From Hoeflea_A sp039025395 (GTDB lineage Bacteria; Pseudomonadota; Alphaproteobacteria; Rhizobiales; Rhizobiaceae): 64,000 nucleotides of DNA. Shown piece after piece: positions 41,951 to 51,181 of this stretch; the first letter of the stretch is position 1, and each line of letters starts with the position of its first letter. The stretch is from NCBI GenBank assembly GCA_039025395.1, contig JBCCOK010000017.1:17324-81323 (forward strand), written 5' to 3'. The translations under genes and the position numbers were made by a program. The notes beneath the pieces were generated by a model. The model saw only the letters and a list, made by a program, of their open reading frames with translations. It ran no database searches and was not told where the DNA came from.

Positions 41951-44022
41951 TGGCGCGCTCTACAACGCGTGTTGCAACAGATGTCGGCGGCACTTTCACC
42001 GATCTGGTCTGTTTTGAAACCGACGAGAACGGAAACGCCACGGTTCGCACGGCAAAGGCTGATACAACCCCGCCGGATTTCGAAAAAGGCGTACTGGATG
42101 TGCTTGCAAAAGGCGATGTCGATCCGGCATCAGTCGACTTTCTCGTTCACGGCACGACTGTCGTCATCAATGCGCTGACGGAACGCAAGGGCGTCACGGT
42201 GGGGCTGATCACCACGCATGGTTTTCGCGATATTCTGGAGATCGCGCGCGGCAACCGCCCGGACTTCTTCAACCTTCACTACAAAAAGCCCAAGCCTTTC
42301 GTTCCGCGCTATTTGCGCCAGGAACTACCAGGCCGGATGACCTATCGAGGCGAGGAAATGGTGCCTCTGGATCTTGCCGGGCTTCCGGCCATCATTGACG
42401 GTTTCAAGGCCGAGGGCGTCGATGCCATTGCCGTGTGTTTCATCCATGCCTATGCGAATCCGGCGCACGAGCAGGCGGCGATCGCTGAGATCGGCAAACT
42501 CTGGCCCGGCGTTTCCGTTGTTGCTTCGCATCAGATTACGCGTGAATGGCGCGAATATGAGCGAACCAATACGACGGTGCTCTCAGCCTATGTTCAGCCG
42601 ATTGCCGAGCGGTATCTCGCGCGGCTGGCAGACGGGCTGGCGCAGCGCAGTTTCCGTGGCAGTCCCTATATCATGCAGTCCAATTGCGGCGTGGATTCAC
42701 TTGAATCCGTGTCGCGCATTCCGATCACCATGGTGGAATCGGGTCCGGCTTCGGGAATCTGGGGCGCGGCGGAACTCGGCAAGCTGATCGATGAACCGAA
42801 TATCCTGGCGCTCGATATTGGCGGAACGACAGCCAAGTGTTCTCTGATCGAGAGCGGTCAGATCAAGATCATGACCGACTATTGGATCGAGAAAGACCGG
42901 ACCTCGGCAGGCTACCCGATCATGGTTCCGGTCGTGGACCTCGTCGAAATCGGCAATGGCGGCGGTTCTATCGCCTGGGTGGACGATTTCGGCAAGCTGC
43001 ATGTCGGGCCGCAGTCGGCGGGGGCGGTTCCCGGGCCCGCCGCCTATGGCAGAGGCGGAACGGATGCAACGACGACGGATGCAAACCTCCATCTCGGGCG
43101 CATCAACAGGGACTATTTCTGCGGCGGCGAAATCGATGCCGACATGGATGCCGCCAACACTGCCATTGAAGCGGTCGCATCAAAGCTCGGTGTTACTGAG
43201 CGGGAAGCCGCCCGGGGCATCATACGCATCGCCAACAACAATATGGTCAATGCGCTGAAACTCGTGTCGCTCAATCGCGGTTATGACCCGCGCGACTTTA
43301 CACTTGTGGCCTTCGGGGGCGGCGGTGGCATGCATGCCGTGGCGTTGGCCGCCGAGCTTGGGGTCAAGAAAGTCGTTGTGCCCGCCGGCGCTGCGGTCTT
43401 CTCGGCCTGGGGGATGATGATGTCAGATCTGCGGCGTGATTATTTCGTCACCAGGCTTGCCGACATCGCGGAAGGTGCGGCAGCCGGCATCGAAGCGCTG
43501 TTTGCCGAGACGGAAGACCAGGCGCGCCGGCAATTCGAGACGGAAGGCATCGATCCGTCGAAGGTTTCCTTTCTGCGCTTCGGAAAGTTCCGCTATCAGA
43601 ACCAGGAACATACCACTGAAGTGCTCTTGCCGGATGGCGCAGTGACGGACGCGCGCCTCGATGAAATCGAGACGTTGTTTCACGATACTTATGAGCGAGA
43701 ATACACCTACCGGCTCGATGCGCCTGTTGAAATGGTGGGTATACACCTGGTGGCATCGGCCGAGGTCGGAAAGCTCACAATGGCTGCGCAACCGCTTGGC
43801 GCGCCTGATGCGGAGGCGGCGCGCAAGGGGAAGCGAATGGTCGACTTCGCGCTCGAAGGCGAGCACGAGAGCGTCATTTTCGATGGACCGGTTCTTAAAC
43901 CGGGCATGACCTTCTCCGGTCCCGCGATTATCGAAGATCCAGGCACCACGATTGTCCTGCATCCAGGCTGTTCGGCGCAGGTCGACGCCTATGGCAACCT
44001 CCACATCGAACTCGGGGCGTGA
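41950..44022 (+). CDS. hyuA: Hydantoinase/oxoprolinase subunit A (HyuA)
   Basis: ATP-dependent ring opening of hydantoins, 5-oxoproline or related cyclic amides, together with subunit B. The 690-residue protein has the ASKHA-type phosphate loops TDVGGTFTDLV near the start and LDIGGTTAKCSL in the middle, and GGGGGMHAVALA towards the end, all typical of HyuA/N-methylhydantoinase A. ATG 41950 shares a base with the GAF stop, and GGAGGCAGG precedes it. hyuB starts 11 bases after the stop. Substrate not readable. Confidence 0.93.
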   Translation: MARSTTRVATDVGGTFTDLVCFETDENGNATVRTAKADTTPPDFEKGVLDVLAKGDVDPASVDFLVHGTTVVINALTERKGVTVGLITTHGFRDILEIARGNRPDFFNLHYKKPKPFVPRYLRQELPGRMTYRGEEMVPLDLAGLPAIIDGFKAEGVDAIAVCFIHAYANPAHEQAAIAEIGKLWPGVSVVASHQITREWREYERTNTTVLSAYVQPIAERYLARLADGLAQRSFRGSPYIMQSNCGVDSLESVSRIPITMVESGPASGIWGAAELGKLIDEPNILALDIGGTTAKCSLIESGQIKIMTDYWIEKDRTSAGYPIMVPVVDLVEIGNGGGSIAWVDDFGKLHVGPQSAGAVPGPAAYGRGGTDATTTDANLHLGRINRDYFCGGEIDADMDAANTAIEAVASKLGVTEREAARGIIRIANNNMVNALKLVSLNRGYDPRDFTLVAFGGGGGMHAVALAAELGVKKVVVPAGAAVFSAWGMMMSDLRRDYFVTRLADIAEGAAAGIEALFAETEDQARRQFETEGIDPSKVSFLRFGKFRYQNQEHTTEVLLPDGAVTDARLDEIETLFHDTYEREYTYRLDAPVEMVGIHLVASAEVGKLTMAAQPLGAPDAEAARKGKRMVDFALEGEHESVIFDGPVLKPGMTFSGPAIIEDPGTTIVLHPGCSAQVDAYGNLHIELGA

Positions 44023-44033
44023 GGGGGGAGACG

Positions 44034-45689
44034 ATGAAGAACGATCCGATTACGCTGGAAATCATCCAGAATTCGCTGCAGGCAACAGCCGACGAAATGT
44101 TTGCGGCGATGCGCAAGACGGCAATGAGTTCGATCATTTACGAGGTGCTCGACATGGGCACCGGGATCATGGACGCAAAGGGCATGCTTGCCTCATCCGG
44201 CGCCGGAATACCGGCCTTCATCGGCGTGCTCGACAAGGCGGTCAAGGTCATTATCGAAAAATTCGACAAACCCGGCGACATCGAGCCGGGCGACGTCTTT
44301 GCCACCAACGATCCCTATTATGGCGGCGTTACCCATCTCAACGATATCGTCGTTGCGATGCCGGTTTTTGCGGATGGGCGCATCATTGCATGGACCGCGA
44401 ACATTGCGCACAATTCGGACGTCGGCGGTATGGCGCCCGGATCGCTTTCAGGCGAGGCGAAGGAGATCTTCCAGGAGGGCATCCGACTGCCGGCGATCAA
44501 GATCATCGCGAACGGCGAACCGATCCAGCCGGTGATGGACATCATCAAGATCAATTCGCGCATGCCAGACGTGCTGGAGGGCGACGTGTGGGCTGCGATC
44601 GCTTCCGTGCGGATCGGCGATAAACGCTTGCGCGAGATTGCCGCCAAATACGGTTCCGAAACGTTTGAGGCTGCCATGTCGTCTTTCATGGATTTTGGCG
44701 AGGAGGTTTCCATCAAGGCGCTTGAAACGTTGCCGAAAGGAACGTTTGAACTTTCCGAAGAACAGGATGACGGGCGCATCTTCAATGTGAAGATTACAAT
44801 CGCGGACGATGCATTTACCGTCGATCTGCGTGACAATCCCGACCAGTCCGACAATCCAGTCAACACCAGCCGCGACGGGGTCATGGTCTGCGCCCAAATG
44901 ATATTCAAGTCGCTGACTGATCCCTATTCGCCCGCCAATGGCGGCTCTTTCCGGCCAATTACACTCCTGACCCGAGAGGGCTCGGTGTTTCATGCACAGG
45001 AACCCGCACCGATCGGCTTCTATTACGAGATCGAACTGCGGGTCTACGATCTGATGTGGCGTTGTCTGGCGCCGCATATGCCGGACAGGCTGGCTGCGGG
45101 TCATTTCGCGAGCGTTTGCGGCACGTTCATCGGCGGCATTCATCCCGATACGGGCCGGCAATATACCATAATCGAGCCACAGCTCGGCGGTTGGGGGGCA
45201 AGCCGGGAAAGCGACGGAAACAGCGCCATTTTTTGCGGCTTTCACGGCGAGACTTACAACTGTCCGGCGGAAATCAATGAAGCAAGAAATGGCCTCTACG
45301 TCGATTGTCTCAAGCTGAACATGGAACCCGGCGGCGATGGTCAATATACCGGCGGGCGTGGCATCGTGATGGATTACCGGATACGGGCGGATAACGGTTT
45401 CCTGACTGCCGGTTATACCCGATCCAAGTTCCCCGCATGGCCGGTGGATGGGGGCCATGCCGGATCGCCGAACTATGTCGAGTTTCGACCCAAGGACGGC
45501 GAACCGCAGCGCTTCGCCTTCGTCTCCGGCCTTGCGACCCATAGAGACGATGTCATCCGGGTTGTGACCGGCAACGGCGCCGGGCTGGGTGATCCGAAGA
45601 AGCGCGACCCGGATGCCGTGCGCCGGGATGTCAAGAACGGGCTGATCTCTGCCGAACGTGCCAAAAAGATCTACGGCGTCAAGATTTGA
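44034..45689 (+). CDS. hyuB: Hydantoinase/oxoprolinase subunit B (HyuB), copy 1
   Basis: Partner of HyuA, 551 residues. It begins DPITLEIIQNSLQATADEMF, followed by the family block AMRKTAMSSIIYEVLDMGTG, and then DVFATNDPYYGGVTHLND and NTSRDGVMVCAQMIFKSLTD. ATG 44034 lies right after GGGGGGAGACG and is clearly better than the GTG 15 bases upstream. A second HyuB-type gene lies at 47674 in the same operon. Confidence 0.93.
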   Translation: MKNDPITLEIIQNSLQATADEMFAAMRKTAMSSIIYEVLDMGTGIMDAKGMLASSGAGIPAFIGVLDKAVKVIIEKFDKPGDIEPGDVFATNDPYYGGVTHLNDIVVAMPVFADGRIIAWTANIAHNSDVGGMAPGSLSGEAKEIFQEGIRLPAIKIIANGEPIQPVMDIIKINSRMPDVLEGDVWAAIASVRIGDKRLREIAAKYGSETFEAAMSSFMDFGEEVSIKALETLPKGTFELSEEQDDGRIFNVKITIADDAFTVDLRDNPDQSDNPVNTSRDGVMVCAQMIFKSLTDPYSPANGGSFRPITLLTREGSVFHAQEPAPIGFYYEIELRVYDLMWRCLAPHMPDRLAAGHFASVCGTFIGGIHPDTGRQYTIIEPQLGGWGASRESDGNSAIFCGFHGETYNCPAEINEARNGLYVDCLKLNMEPGGDGQYTGGRGIVMDYRIRADNGFLTAGYTRSKFPAWPVDGGHAGSPNYVEFRPKDGEPQRFAFVSGLATHRDDVIRVVTGNGAGLGDPKKRDPDAVRRDVKNGLISAERAKKIYGVKI

Positions 45690-45714
45690 CGCGAAAACCA
45701 CAGGAGGATTGGGC

Positions 45715-46545
45715 ATGCCGACCGACAAGCCGCTCAAGGTGATGTATCTGAGCCCGACGGCCGCAAGCGAATACGACCAGGTCTTTGCAGATATGGCGGC
45801 CGCCCATAAACTGCCGGACACGGAAGTTCATGTCACATCGCTGCCGCCCGAAGAGGGGGCCTTTACGCATATCGAGTTTCGGTCCTACGAAGCGATGGTG
45901 ACGCGCGGCATCATTCGGGCGACCCGTGCGGCAGCCCTTGAGGGTTTTGATGCCCTGGCGATCGGATGTTTCTATGACACGGCCCTGCATGATTCGCGCG
46001 AGATCTCGGGCGAAATGATTGTCACGGCGCCCTGTGTCGCATCGCTGGAGATCGCGACCAGCCTTGCCAACCGGTTCGGCATCATCGTCGGGCGGCGCAA
46101 ATGGGTCGATCAGATGGAGGCCACCGTTCGTCAGAACGGGCAGGGCGACCGGTTGGCCGGTTTCTATCATGTCGAGCTGGGCGTGAATGATTTTCAGGTC
46201 GATCACGACAAGACAAACCGGTTGTTGACGGACGCTGGCAGGCGCGCCGTCGAGGAAGATTATGCAGAAGCGATTATCCTTGGCTGCACCTTGGAGATCG
46301 GCTTCTATCAGGAGCTTGAAAAAGAGTTTGGCGTTCCCGTGATCGACCCGTCCATCGCTGCCTTCAAGAGGGCCGAATACGCAGCGATCCTGAAGCGCCA
46401 ATGCGGTTGGACTCCAAGCCGCAAATGGTCTTGCGAAGCACCGCCCGAAGAGGAAATGGCCCGATTTGGAGGCTTCGACGGTGGATCGGCCTTCGGGCAA
46501 CGAATCGTGGTTCCTGCCCGGTCAATCACTGCAAGTGCCGCCTGA
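45715..46545 (+). CDS. Aspartate/glutamate/hydantoin racemase family protein
   Basis: 276-residue racemase-type protein. Two catalytic cysteine motifs are visible, IGCFYDTALHDSREIS (about residue 80) and ILGCTLEIGFYQEL (about residue 190), as in hydantoin and Asp/Glu racemases. ATG 45715 has AGGAGGATTGGGC upstream; a longer frame starts inside hyuB. Placed after hydantoinase genes, it probably interconverts enantiomers of the cyclic or carbamoylated substrate so that both forms can be used. Confidence 0.87.
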   Translation: MPTDKPLKVMYLSPTAASEYDQVFADMAAAHKLPDTEVHVTSLPPEEGAFTHIEFRSYEAMVTRGIIRATRAAALEGFDALAIGCFYDTALHDSREISGEMIVTAPCVASLEIATSLANRFGIIVGRRKWVDQMEATVRQNGQGDRLAGFYHVELGVNDFQVDHDKTNRLLTDAGRRAVEEDYAEAIILGCTLEIGFYQELEKEFGVPVIDPSIAAFKRAEYAAILKRQCGWTPSRKWSCEAPPEEEMARFGGFDGGSAFGQRIVVPARSITASAA

Positions 46546-46569
46546 AAATAGTCAAAACCGAGTAATGAT

Positions 46570-47670
46570 ATGACCAATCACACTGCCGAAAAACTCCAAG
46601 CACTACGCAGTCGCATGGTACAAAACCATGTCGACCTGATCGCCATCGGTCCCGGCGCACAGATGAAGTGGTTGCTTGGATTTTATCCGATGCCGGACGA
46701 GCGGCCGTGCCTTTTGCTGATCGGCGCTGACGGCGAGTCCTTTGTGATGCCGGCCATGAATGCTGAAGGGTCCCGGCAGCATACCGAGATTGCTTTTCGG
46801 ACGTGGGACGATGCGGATGGCGCCGATGCAGCACTCGCAGCTGCACTGGGCGATGTGGAGGCGACAGATGCAAAATCCGTCGTCATTGACGAAGCGATGC
46901 GGGCGGATTTTGCGCTGCTGGTTCTCGACGCAATACCGGGCGCGAAACACAGTTTCACCGAGGCGACGCTGGGCGCACTGCGGATGCGCAAGAACGAAGA
47001 CGAGTATCTGGAACTGAAAATGAATGCGGGACTTGCTGACGAAGCGATGCAAACAGCGTTTGCGGCGGTTCAACCGGGAATGCGGGAGGCCGAGCTTGCG
47101 GAGGTCATTTCTGAGAGCTTTGCGTCAAACAGCGCAAGACCTCTATTCTGCATCGTCGGTGCGGGTCCGAACGGCGCCTATCCCCATCATCACACGGGAG
47201 ACACCGCGATCAAGACCGGCGATGCCATCGTTGTCGACATCGGCGCTCGAAGGGGCACGTTTTCGTCCGACATAACGCGCATGATTGTCGTCGGCGACCC
47301 GCCGGAAGGTTACGAGGCGGTGCATGGGGTCGTCGAGGCTGCAGTCGAGGCGGCGCTCAAGATCGCGCGCCCGGGCATCATTGCGCGCGAGGTCGACGCG
47401 GCGGCGAGGAACGTCATCGCCGAGGCCGGTTATGGCGAATATTTCGTACACCGAACGGGGCATGGTCTCGGGGTCGAAGGCCACGAACCGCCTTACATAA
47501 CGTCAACCTCTGAGGTCGTGCTTGATGCCGGTATGGTCTTTTCGATTGAACCCGGTATCTACCTGCCGGGCCGATTTGGAATTCGCCTCGAAGAGATTGT
47601 AATCCTGCGCGAAAACGGGCCCGAGATCCTGTCGGGATTGTCCCGCGATTTCTATCATGCCCGGGTCTAG
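46570..47670 (+). CDS. M24 family metallopeptidase (Xaa-Pro aminopeptidase/creatinase fold)
   Basis: 366-residue cytoplasmic enzyme. All five metal ligands of the aminopeptidase P family can be placed: Asp in VVDIGARRG, Asp in SSDITRM, His in RTGHGLGVEGHE, Glu in SIEPGIYLPG, and Glu in RLEEIVIL. A complete set argues for a real metallopeptidase rather than a metal-free creatinase. It sits between the racemase and the second HyuB, and may cleave a peptide or acylated amino acid delivered by the ABC transporter or made by the hydantoinase. Confidence 0.9.
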   Translation: MTNHTAEKLQALRSRMVQNHVDLIAIGPGAQMKWLLGFYPMPDERPCLLLIGADGESFVMPAMNAEGSRQHTEIAFRTWDDADGADAALAAALGDVEATDAKSVVIDEAMRADFALLVLDAIPGAKHSFTEATLGALRMRKNEDEYLELKMNAGLADEAMQTAFAAVQPGMREAELAEVISESFASNSARPLFCIVGAGPNGAYPHHHTGDTAIKTGDAIVVDIGARRGTFSSDITRMIVVGDPPEGYEAVHGVVEAAVEAALKIARPGIIAREVDAAARNVIAEAGYGEYFVHRTGHGLGVEGHEPPYITSTSEVVLDAGMVFSIEPGIYLPGRFGIRLEEIVILRENGPEILSGLSRDFYHARV

Positions 47671-47673
47671 ACA

Positions 47674-49254
47674 GTGGCCGACCGCACGATCGTCGATTCA
47701 TTCACTGCAGATGTGATCCAGGCAAGCCTGGTTGCCGCTGCCGACGAGATGTTCGCGGTCCTTCGCAAGACGGCGATGAGCCCGATCATCTACGAGGTGC
47801 TCGATGTCGGCACCGGCATTACCGACGCGCACGGCAACCTGGTGAGTTCGGGCGCTGGCATTCCAACGTTCGTCGGCGTGCTCGACAAGTCAGTGCGCCG
47901 GATCATTGAAATCCACGGTGCCGATGCCATCCGGCCGGGCGACATGTTCGTCACGAATGATCCCTATTTCGGCGGTGTCACACATCTCAACGACGTGGTG
48001 ATCGCGCTGCCTGTGTTTGTTGAGGGGACCCTGCTTGCCTGGACGGCGTCAATTGCCCACTGGAACGATATCGGCGGGCTTGTCACCGGGTCCATGTCGA
48101 CACAGGCTACCGAGATCTTCCAGGAGGGCTTGCGGCTTCCGGCAATCAAGCTCTTTGAGGCCGGTGAGGCGCTGAGGCCTGTCTTTGACATTATCGCCGC
48201 CAACTCACGCCTGCCGGAATTTACAACCGGCGATTTGTGGGCTCAAGTGGCAGCCAGCCGCATTGCGGAAAAGCGCATTGCCCAGCTTGTCAGAAGCCAT
48301 GGTGCGGAGGCATACCACGCGGCCCTGTCATTGTTGTTTGACGAAGGTCGCCGTCGCGGCTTTGCCGGTTTGCGCTCTGTGCCGCAGGGCAGCTATGAAA
48401 TTGAGGAAGAACAGGATGACGGCGCGCTGTGGCGGGCGACGATAACCGTCTCGCCGGAACGATTTACCGTGGATCTGCGCGGCAATCCGCCTATGCGCGA
48501 TGCACCCTACAACACCAGCCGCGACGGGGCTGTGATTTCAGCGCAAATGATTTTCAAGGCGCTGACCGATCCGACCCTATTTGCCAATGCCGGTTCGTTT
48601 GAGCCGCTTGAGGTTCTGACTGAACCCGGCACCGTTTTCCATGCCACGGGAAATGCGCCGCACGGCTATTATTTCGAAACCCGCATACGGCTTTACGATA
48701 TGCTGTGGCAATGCCTCGCGCGGGCGATGCCCGAGCGGCTGCCAGCGGGTAGTTTTGCTTCCATCTGCGGGACGGTCATTGCCGGTCTTCATCCCGATAC
48801 CGGTCGACGATACGCCATGGTCGAGCCGCAAATGGGAGGATGGGGCGCCACGGCGCAGCGAGACGGGCTGGATGCTATGTATTCCCCCAGCCATGGCGAC
48901 ACGTTCAATTGTCCGGTGGAAATCGCGGAAGCCCGCTATGGGTTTGAGGTCAGCCATAAGTCGCTTTGTGATAGCGAAGCGGGTAAGGGCCTTCACAGCG
49001 GCGGGAAAGGCCTTTCGGTTTGCTACCGTATGCGTGCCGATGCACTGCTTTCGGCAGGATACAGCCGCAATCTGGTCCCGGTTTGGGGACTTGAAGGCGG
49101 CGATTGTGGCGGCAGGAACGGTCTCGTGGTGCAACGTGCGGACGGCGACTGCGAAAATCAGGCCTTTGCCAGCGGGTTGGCATTAAAGCCGGGCGATGAA
49201 ATTCTGATCGAAACGGCAAATGGCGGCGGCTGGGGCGCTCGGCCCCCCGATTGA
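47674..49254 (+). CDS. Hydantoinase/oxoprolinase subunit B, copy 2
   Basis: 526-residue paralogue of the first HyuB. It shows the same blocks in the same order (AAADEMFAVLRKTAMSPIIYEV..., VTNDPYFGGVTHLNDVV, NTSRDGAVISAQMIFKALTD). It starts with GTG 3 bases after the M24 stop and lacks a clear ribosome-binding site, so translation is probably coupled. It has no second HyuA partner in the operon, so it either shares HyuA at 41950 or acts with one encoded elsewhere. Last gene of the operon. Confidence 0.9.
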   Translation: MADRTIVDSFTADVIQASLVAAADEMFAVLRKTAMSPIIYEVLDVGTGITDAHGNLVSSGAGIPTFVGVLDKSVRRIIEIHGADAIRPGDMFVTNDPYFGGVTHLNDVVIALPVFVEGTLLAWTASIAHWNDIGGLVTGSMSTQATEIFQEGLRLPAIKLFEAGEALRPVFDIIAANSRLPEFTTGDLWAQVAASRIAEKRIAQLVRSHGAEAYHAALSLLFDEGRRRGFAGLRSVPQGSYEIEEEQDDGALWRATITVSPERFTVDLRGNPPMRDAPYNTSRDGAVISAQMIFKALTDPTLFANAGSFEPLEVLTEPGTVFHATGNAPHGYYFETRIRLYDMLWQCLARAMPERLPAGSFASICGTVIAGLHPDTGRRYAMVEPQMGGWGATAQRDGLDAMYSPSHGDTFNCPVEIAEARYGFEVSHKSLCDSEAGKGLHSGGKGLSVCYRMRADALLSAGYSRNLVPVWGLEGGDCGGRNGLVVQRADGDCENQAFASGLALKPGDEILIETANGGGWGARPPD

Positions 49255-49339
49255 CAGCGGATGTGCGATATTCCTATTTGCGTGGAGTTGGACTAATAAC
49301 AACAGGCATGCAACCTAAAGGACAGCCAGGGAACAGACG

Positions 49340-49678
49340 ATGGACATCCGTCAGATCAATGACGAATACGCGGTAACCGGCCAGATCACCACCGACGACC
49401 TCCAAGCCATTGCCGACATGGGCTTCAAGGCAATCGTCTGCCATCGGCCGGATGGGGAGGTCGAAGACCAGCCGACCTATGCCGAAATCGAAGCCGCCGC
49501 AAAGGCGCTCGGCGTCGAAATGCGGCACATACCGGTCGGCCGCGAAGGCGTCGGTTTCGATGCGGTTCAGCAATTTGTCGATGCGCTCGACGAGATGGAG
49601 CGGCCGATGCTCGGCTATTGCCGTTCTGGTGCCCGTTCAACGGCAATCTACCAACAGACCCTGCACATTCGCGCCTGA
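49340..49678 (+). CDS. TIGR01244/DUF442 family sulfur transferase or phosphatase-like protein
   Basis: 112-residue protein with a rhodanese/dual-specificity-phosphatase-like fold. The catalytic loop GYCRSGARSTAIY lies near the C-terminus, and GFKAIVCHRPDGEVEDQP is the usual N-terminal block of this family (also fused to Blh proteins in rhizobia). AGGGAACAGACG precedes the ATG. Monocistronic. The family name does not settle whether it transfers sulfur or hydrolyses phosphate. Confidence 0.85.
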   Translation: MDIRQINDEYAVTGQITTDDLQAIADMGFKAIVCHRPDGEVEDQPTYAEIEAAAKALGVEMRHIPVGREGVGFDAVQQFVDALDEMERPMLGYCRSGARSTAIYQQTLHIRA

Positions 49679-49733
49679 CGTTGCGGACCGCATGGCAGAA
49701 GCCTAAAATCTCTGCGAGGCGCCGCACCGGACT

Positions 49734-49928
49734 CTATTGCGAGGCTCTCGTTAATATCGAAAAAACACTCTCGAAGACCTCTTCTGTCTCCGGAGTGCCT
49801 TTGGCCGACGCGGCTATGGCGTCCTTGTCGGCGTTGACACCGTCAACAAGCTCCTGAATGAGGCCCGGGTGCAGGTTTTCGAGCCGCTGCAACACAATTG
49901 TCATCAGATAGGCATTAGGATCGGACAC
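49734..49928 (-). CDS. Small hypothetical protein
   Basis: 64-residue acidic, helical-looking protein beginning VSDPNAYLMTIVLQRLENLH (GTG start read as Met) and ending SVFSILTRASQ. AAGGAGC lies seven bases upstream of GTG 49928, which makes translation plausible. There is no signal peptide, motif or known family that I can recognise. The first gene after it on this strand is the CoA-transferase group, in the opposite promoter direction. Function unknown. Confidence 0.6.
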   Translation of the reverse strand: MSDPNAYLMTIVLQRLENLHPGLIQELVDGVNADKDAIAASAKGTPETEEVFESVFSILTRASQ

Positions 49929-50002
49929 ATCTAAGCTCCTTGGAGAAATGGCGGCTACGGAGGACTCGCTTCCATTCGGAAGGCTGGAATGGGCGGCATG
50001 CT

Positions 50003-51181
50003 CTACTCATCTTCCAGCCTCGTCAACTCAGCCCTGACTTCGTCATTGTGTTCACCGAGACGCGGTGAAGGGCGATCGTAGCGCAACGGCGTCTCGGACA
50101 ATTGCATTGGCGACGCGACACCGGGAATGGTGCCGCCGCCGCCGTCGTCGAGCGCCAGGCGAAGACCGCGTGCCTTGACCTGTGGATCATCGAACATCTC
50201 GCCAATCGAATTGATGGGGCCGACGGGTACGCTGTTGGCTTCGCACAATGCGATGAGGGCATCGCGTGTAAAGGCTTGTGTTCTTTCTACGATGCGAAGG
50301 CGAAGTTCATCGCGGTTTTTGACGCGGGCGCTGTTTGTGGCATATTCAGGGTCGTCTGCCATGTGCTCGAGGCCAAGCGCCGTGCAGAGCCTTGAGAACT
50401 GGCCGTCATTGCCGACCGCCAGAATCAGATGCCCGTCGCTCGTTGGAACCACCTCGTAGGGCGAGATGTTGGGGTGGAAGTTGCCCATCCGCTGCGGACT
50501 GGCACCGGTGCTGAGAAAGTTCATGTTCTGGTTGGCAAGGATCGCCGCCTGGCTGTCCAGCAGCGCCATGTCGATGTGCTGGCCATGTCCAGATCGCATG
50601 GCGTGGATCAGCGCGGCCTGGATCGCGGCGACCGCATAAATCCCGGTAAAAAGATCGGCGATTGCCGTTCCGGCCTTCATCGGCTCGCGGTCCGGTTCGC
50701 CGGTGATCGACATGAAGCCGGACATGCCCTGGATGATATAGTCATAGCCGGCCTTTTGGGCGTAGGGCCCGTTCTGGCCGAAGCCGGTGATCGAACAGTA
50801 GACGAGCTTAGGATTGACGGTCTTCATGCTTTCGTAGTCGAGGCCGTATTGCCTCAGCCCGCCGGTCTTGAAGTTTTCGATCAGGACGTCGGAACGTGCG
50901 GCGAGGCGGCGGACAAATTCGACATCTTCGGCTTTTTTCAGGTCGGCAGTGACCGAGCGTTTGCCGCGGTTGGCAGCGTGGAAATAAGCTGCGCCGAGGT
51001 CTTCGCCGTCGGCCGAGGTCAGGAATGGCGGGCCCCATTTTCGCGTATCGTCCCCGCCGTCGGGATTCTCGACCTTGATGACATCGGCGCCGAGGTCGGC
51101 AAGCATCTGACCGGCCCATGGACCGGCCAGAACGCGCGCCAGTTCCAGCACGCGAAATCCCTTCAGTGGAGCATCAGCCAT
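50003..51181 (-). CDS. CaiB/BaiF family class III CoA-transferase
   Basis: 392-residue acyl-CoA transferase of the formyl-CoA transferase type. It begins PLKGFRVLELARVLAGPWAG and then LADLGADVIKVENPDGGDDTR, the usual cofactor-binding start, with RGKRSVTADLKK and GYDYIIQGMSGFMSITGEPD carrying the catalytic region (Asp in GYDYIIQG). ATG 51181 overlaps the TerC stop by eight bases (ATGGCTGA). An upstream in-frame reading runs through the terC gene and is not family-like. The acid and CoA donor are not known. Confidence 0.9.
   Translation of the reverse strand: MADAPLKGFRVLELARVLAGPWAGQMLADLGADVIKVENPDGGDDTRKWGPPFLTSADGEDLGAAYFHAANRGKRSVTADLKKAEDVEFVRRLAARSDVLIENFKTGGLRQYGLDYESMKTVNPKLVYCSITGFGQNGPYAQKAGYDYIIQGMSGFMSITGEPDREPMKAGTAIADLFTGIYAVAAIQAALIHAMRSGHGQHIDMALLDSQAAILANQNMNFLSTGASPQRMGNFHPNISPYEVVPTSDGHLILAVGNDGQFSRLCTALGLEHMADDPEYATNSARVKNRDELRLRIVERTQAFTRDALIALCEANSVPVGPINSIGEMFDDPQVKARGLRLALDDGGGGTIPGVASPMQLSETPLRYDRPSPRLGEHNDEVRAELTRLEDE

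Noticed and set aside
44448..45821. 457-codon minus-strand frame antisense to hyuB copy 1
   Set aside because: No domain visible and the plus-strand gene is strongly supported.
46570..47670. M24 protein considered as creatinase, given the neighbouring hydantoinases
   Set aside because: Creatinase lacks the bound metals, while all five metal ligands are present here, so an aminopeptidase-P-like enzyme is more likely.
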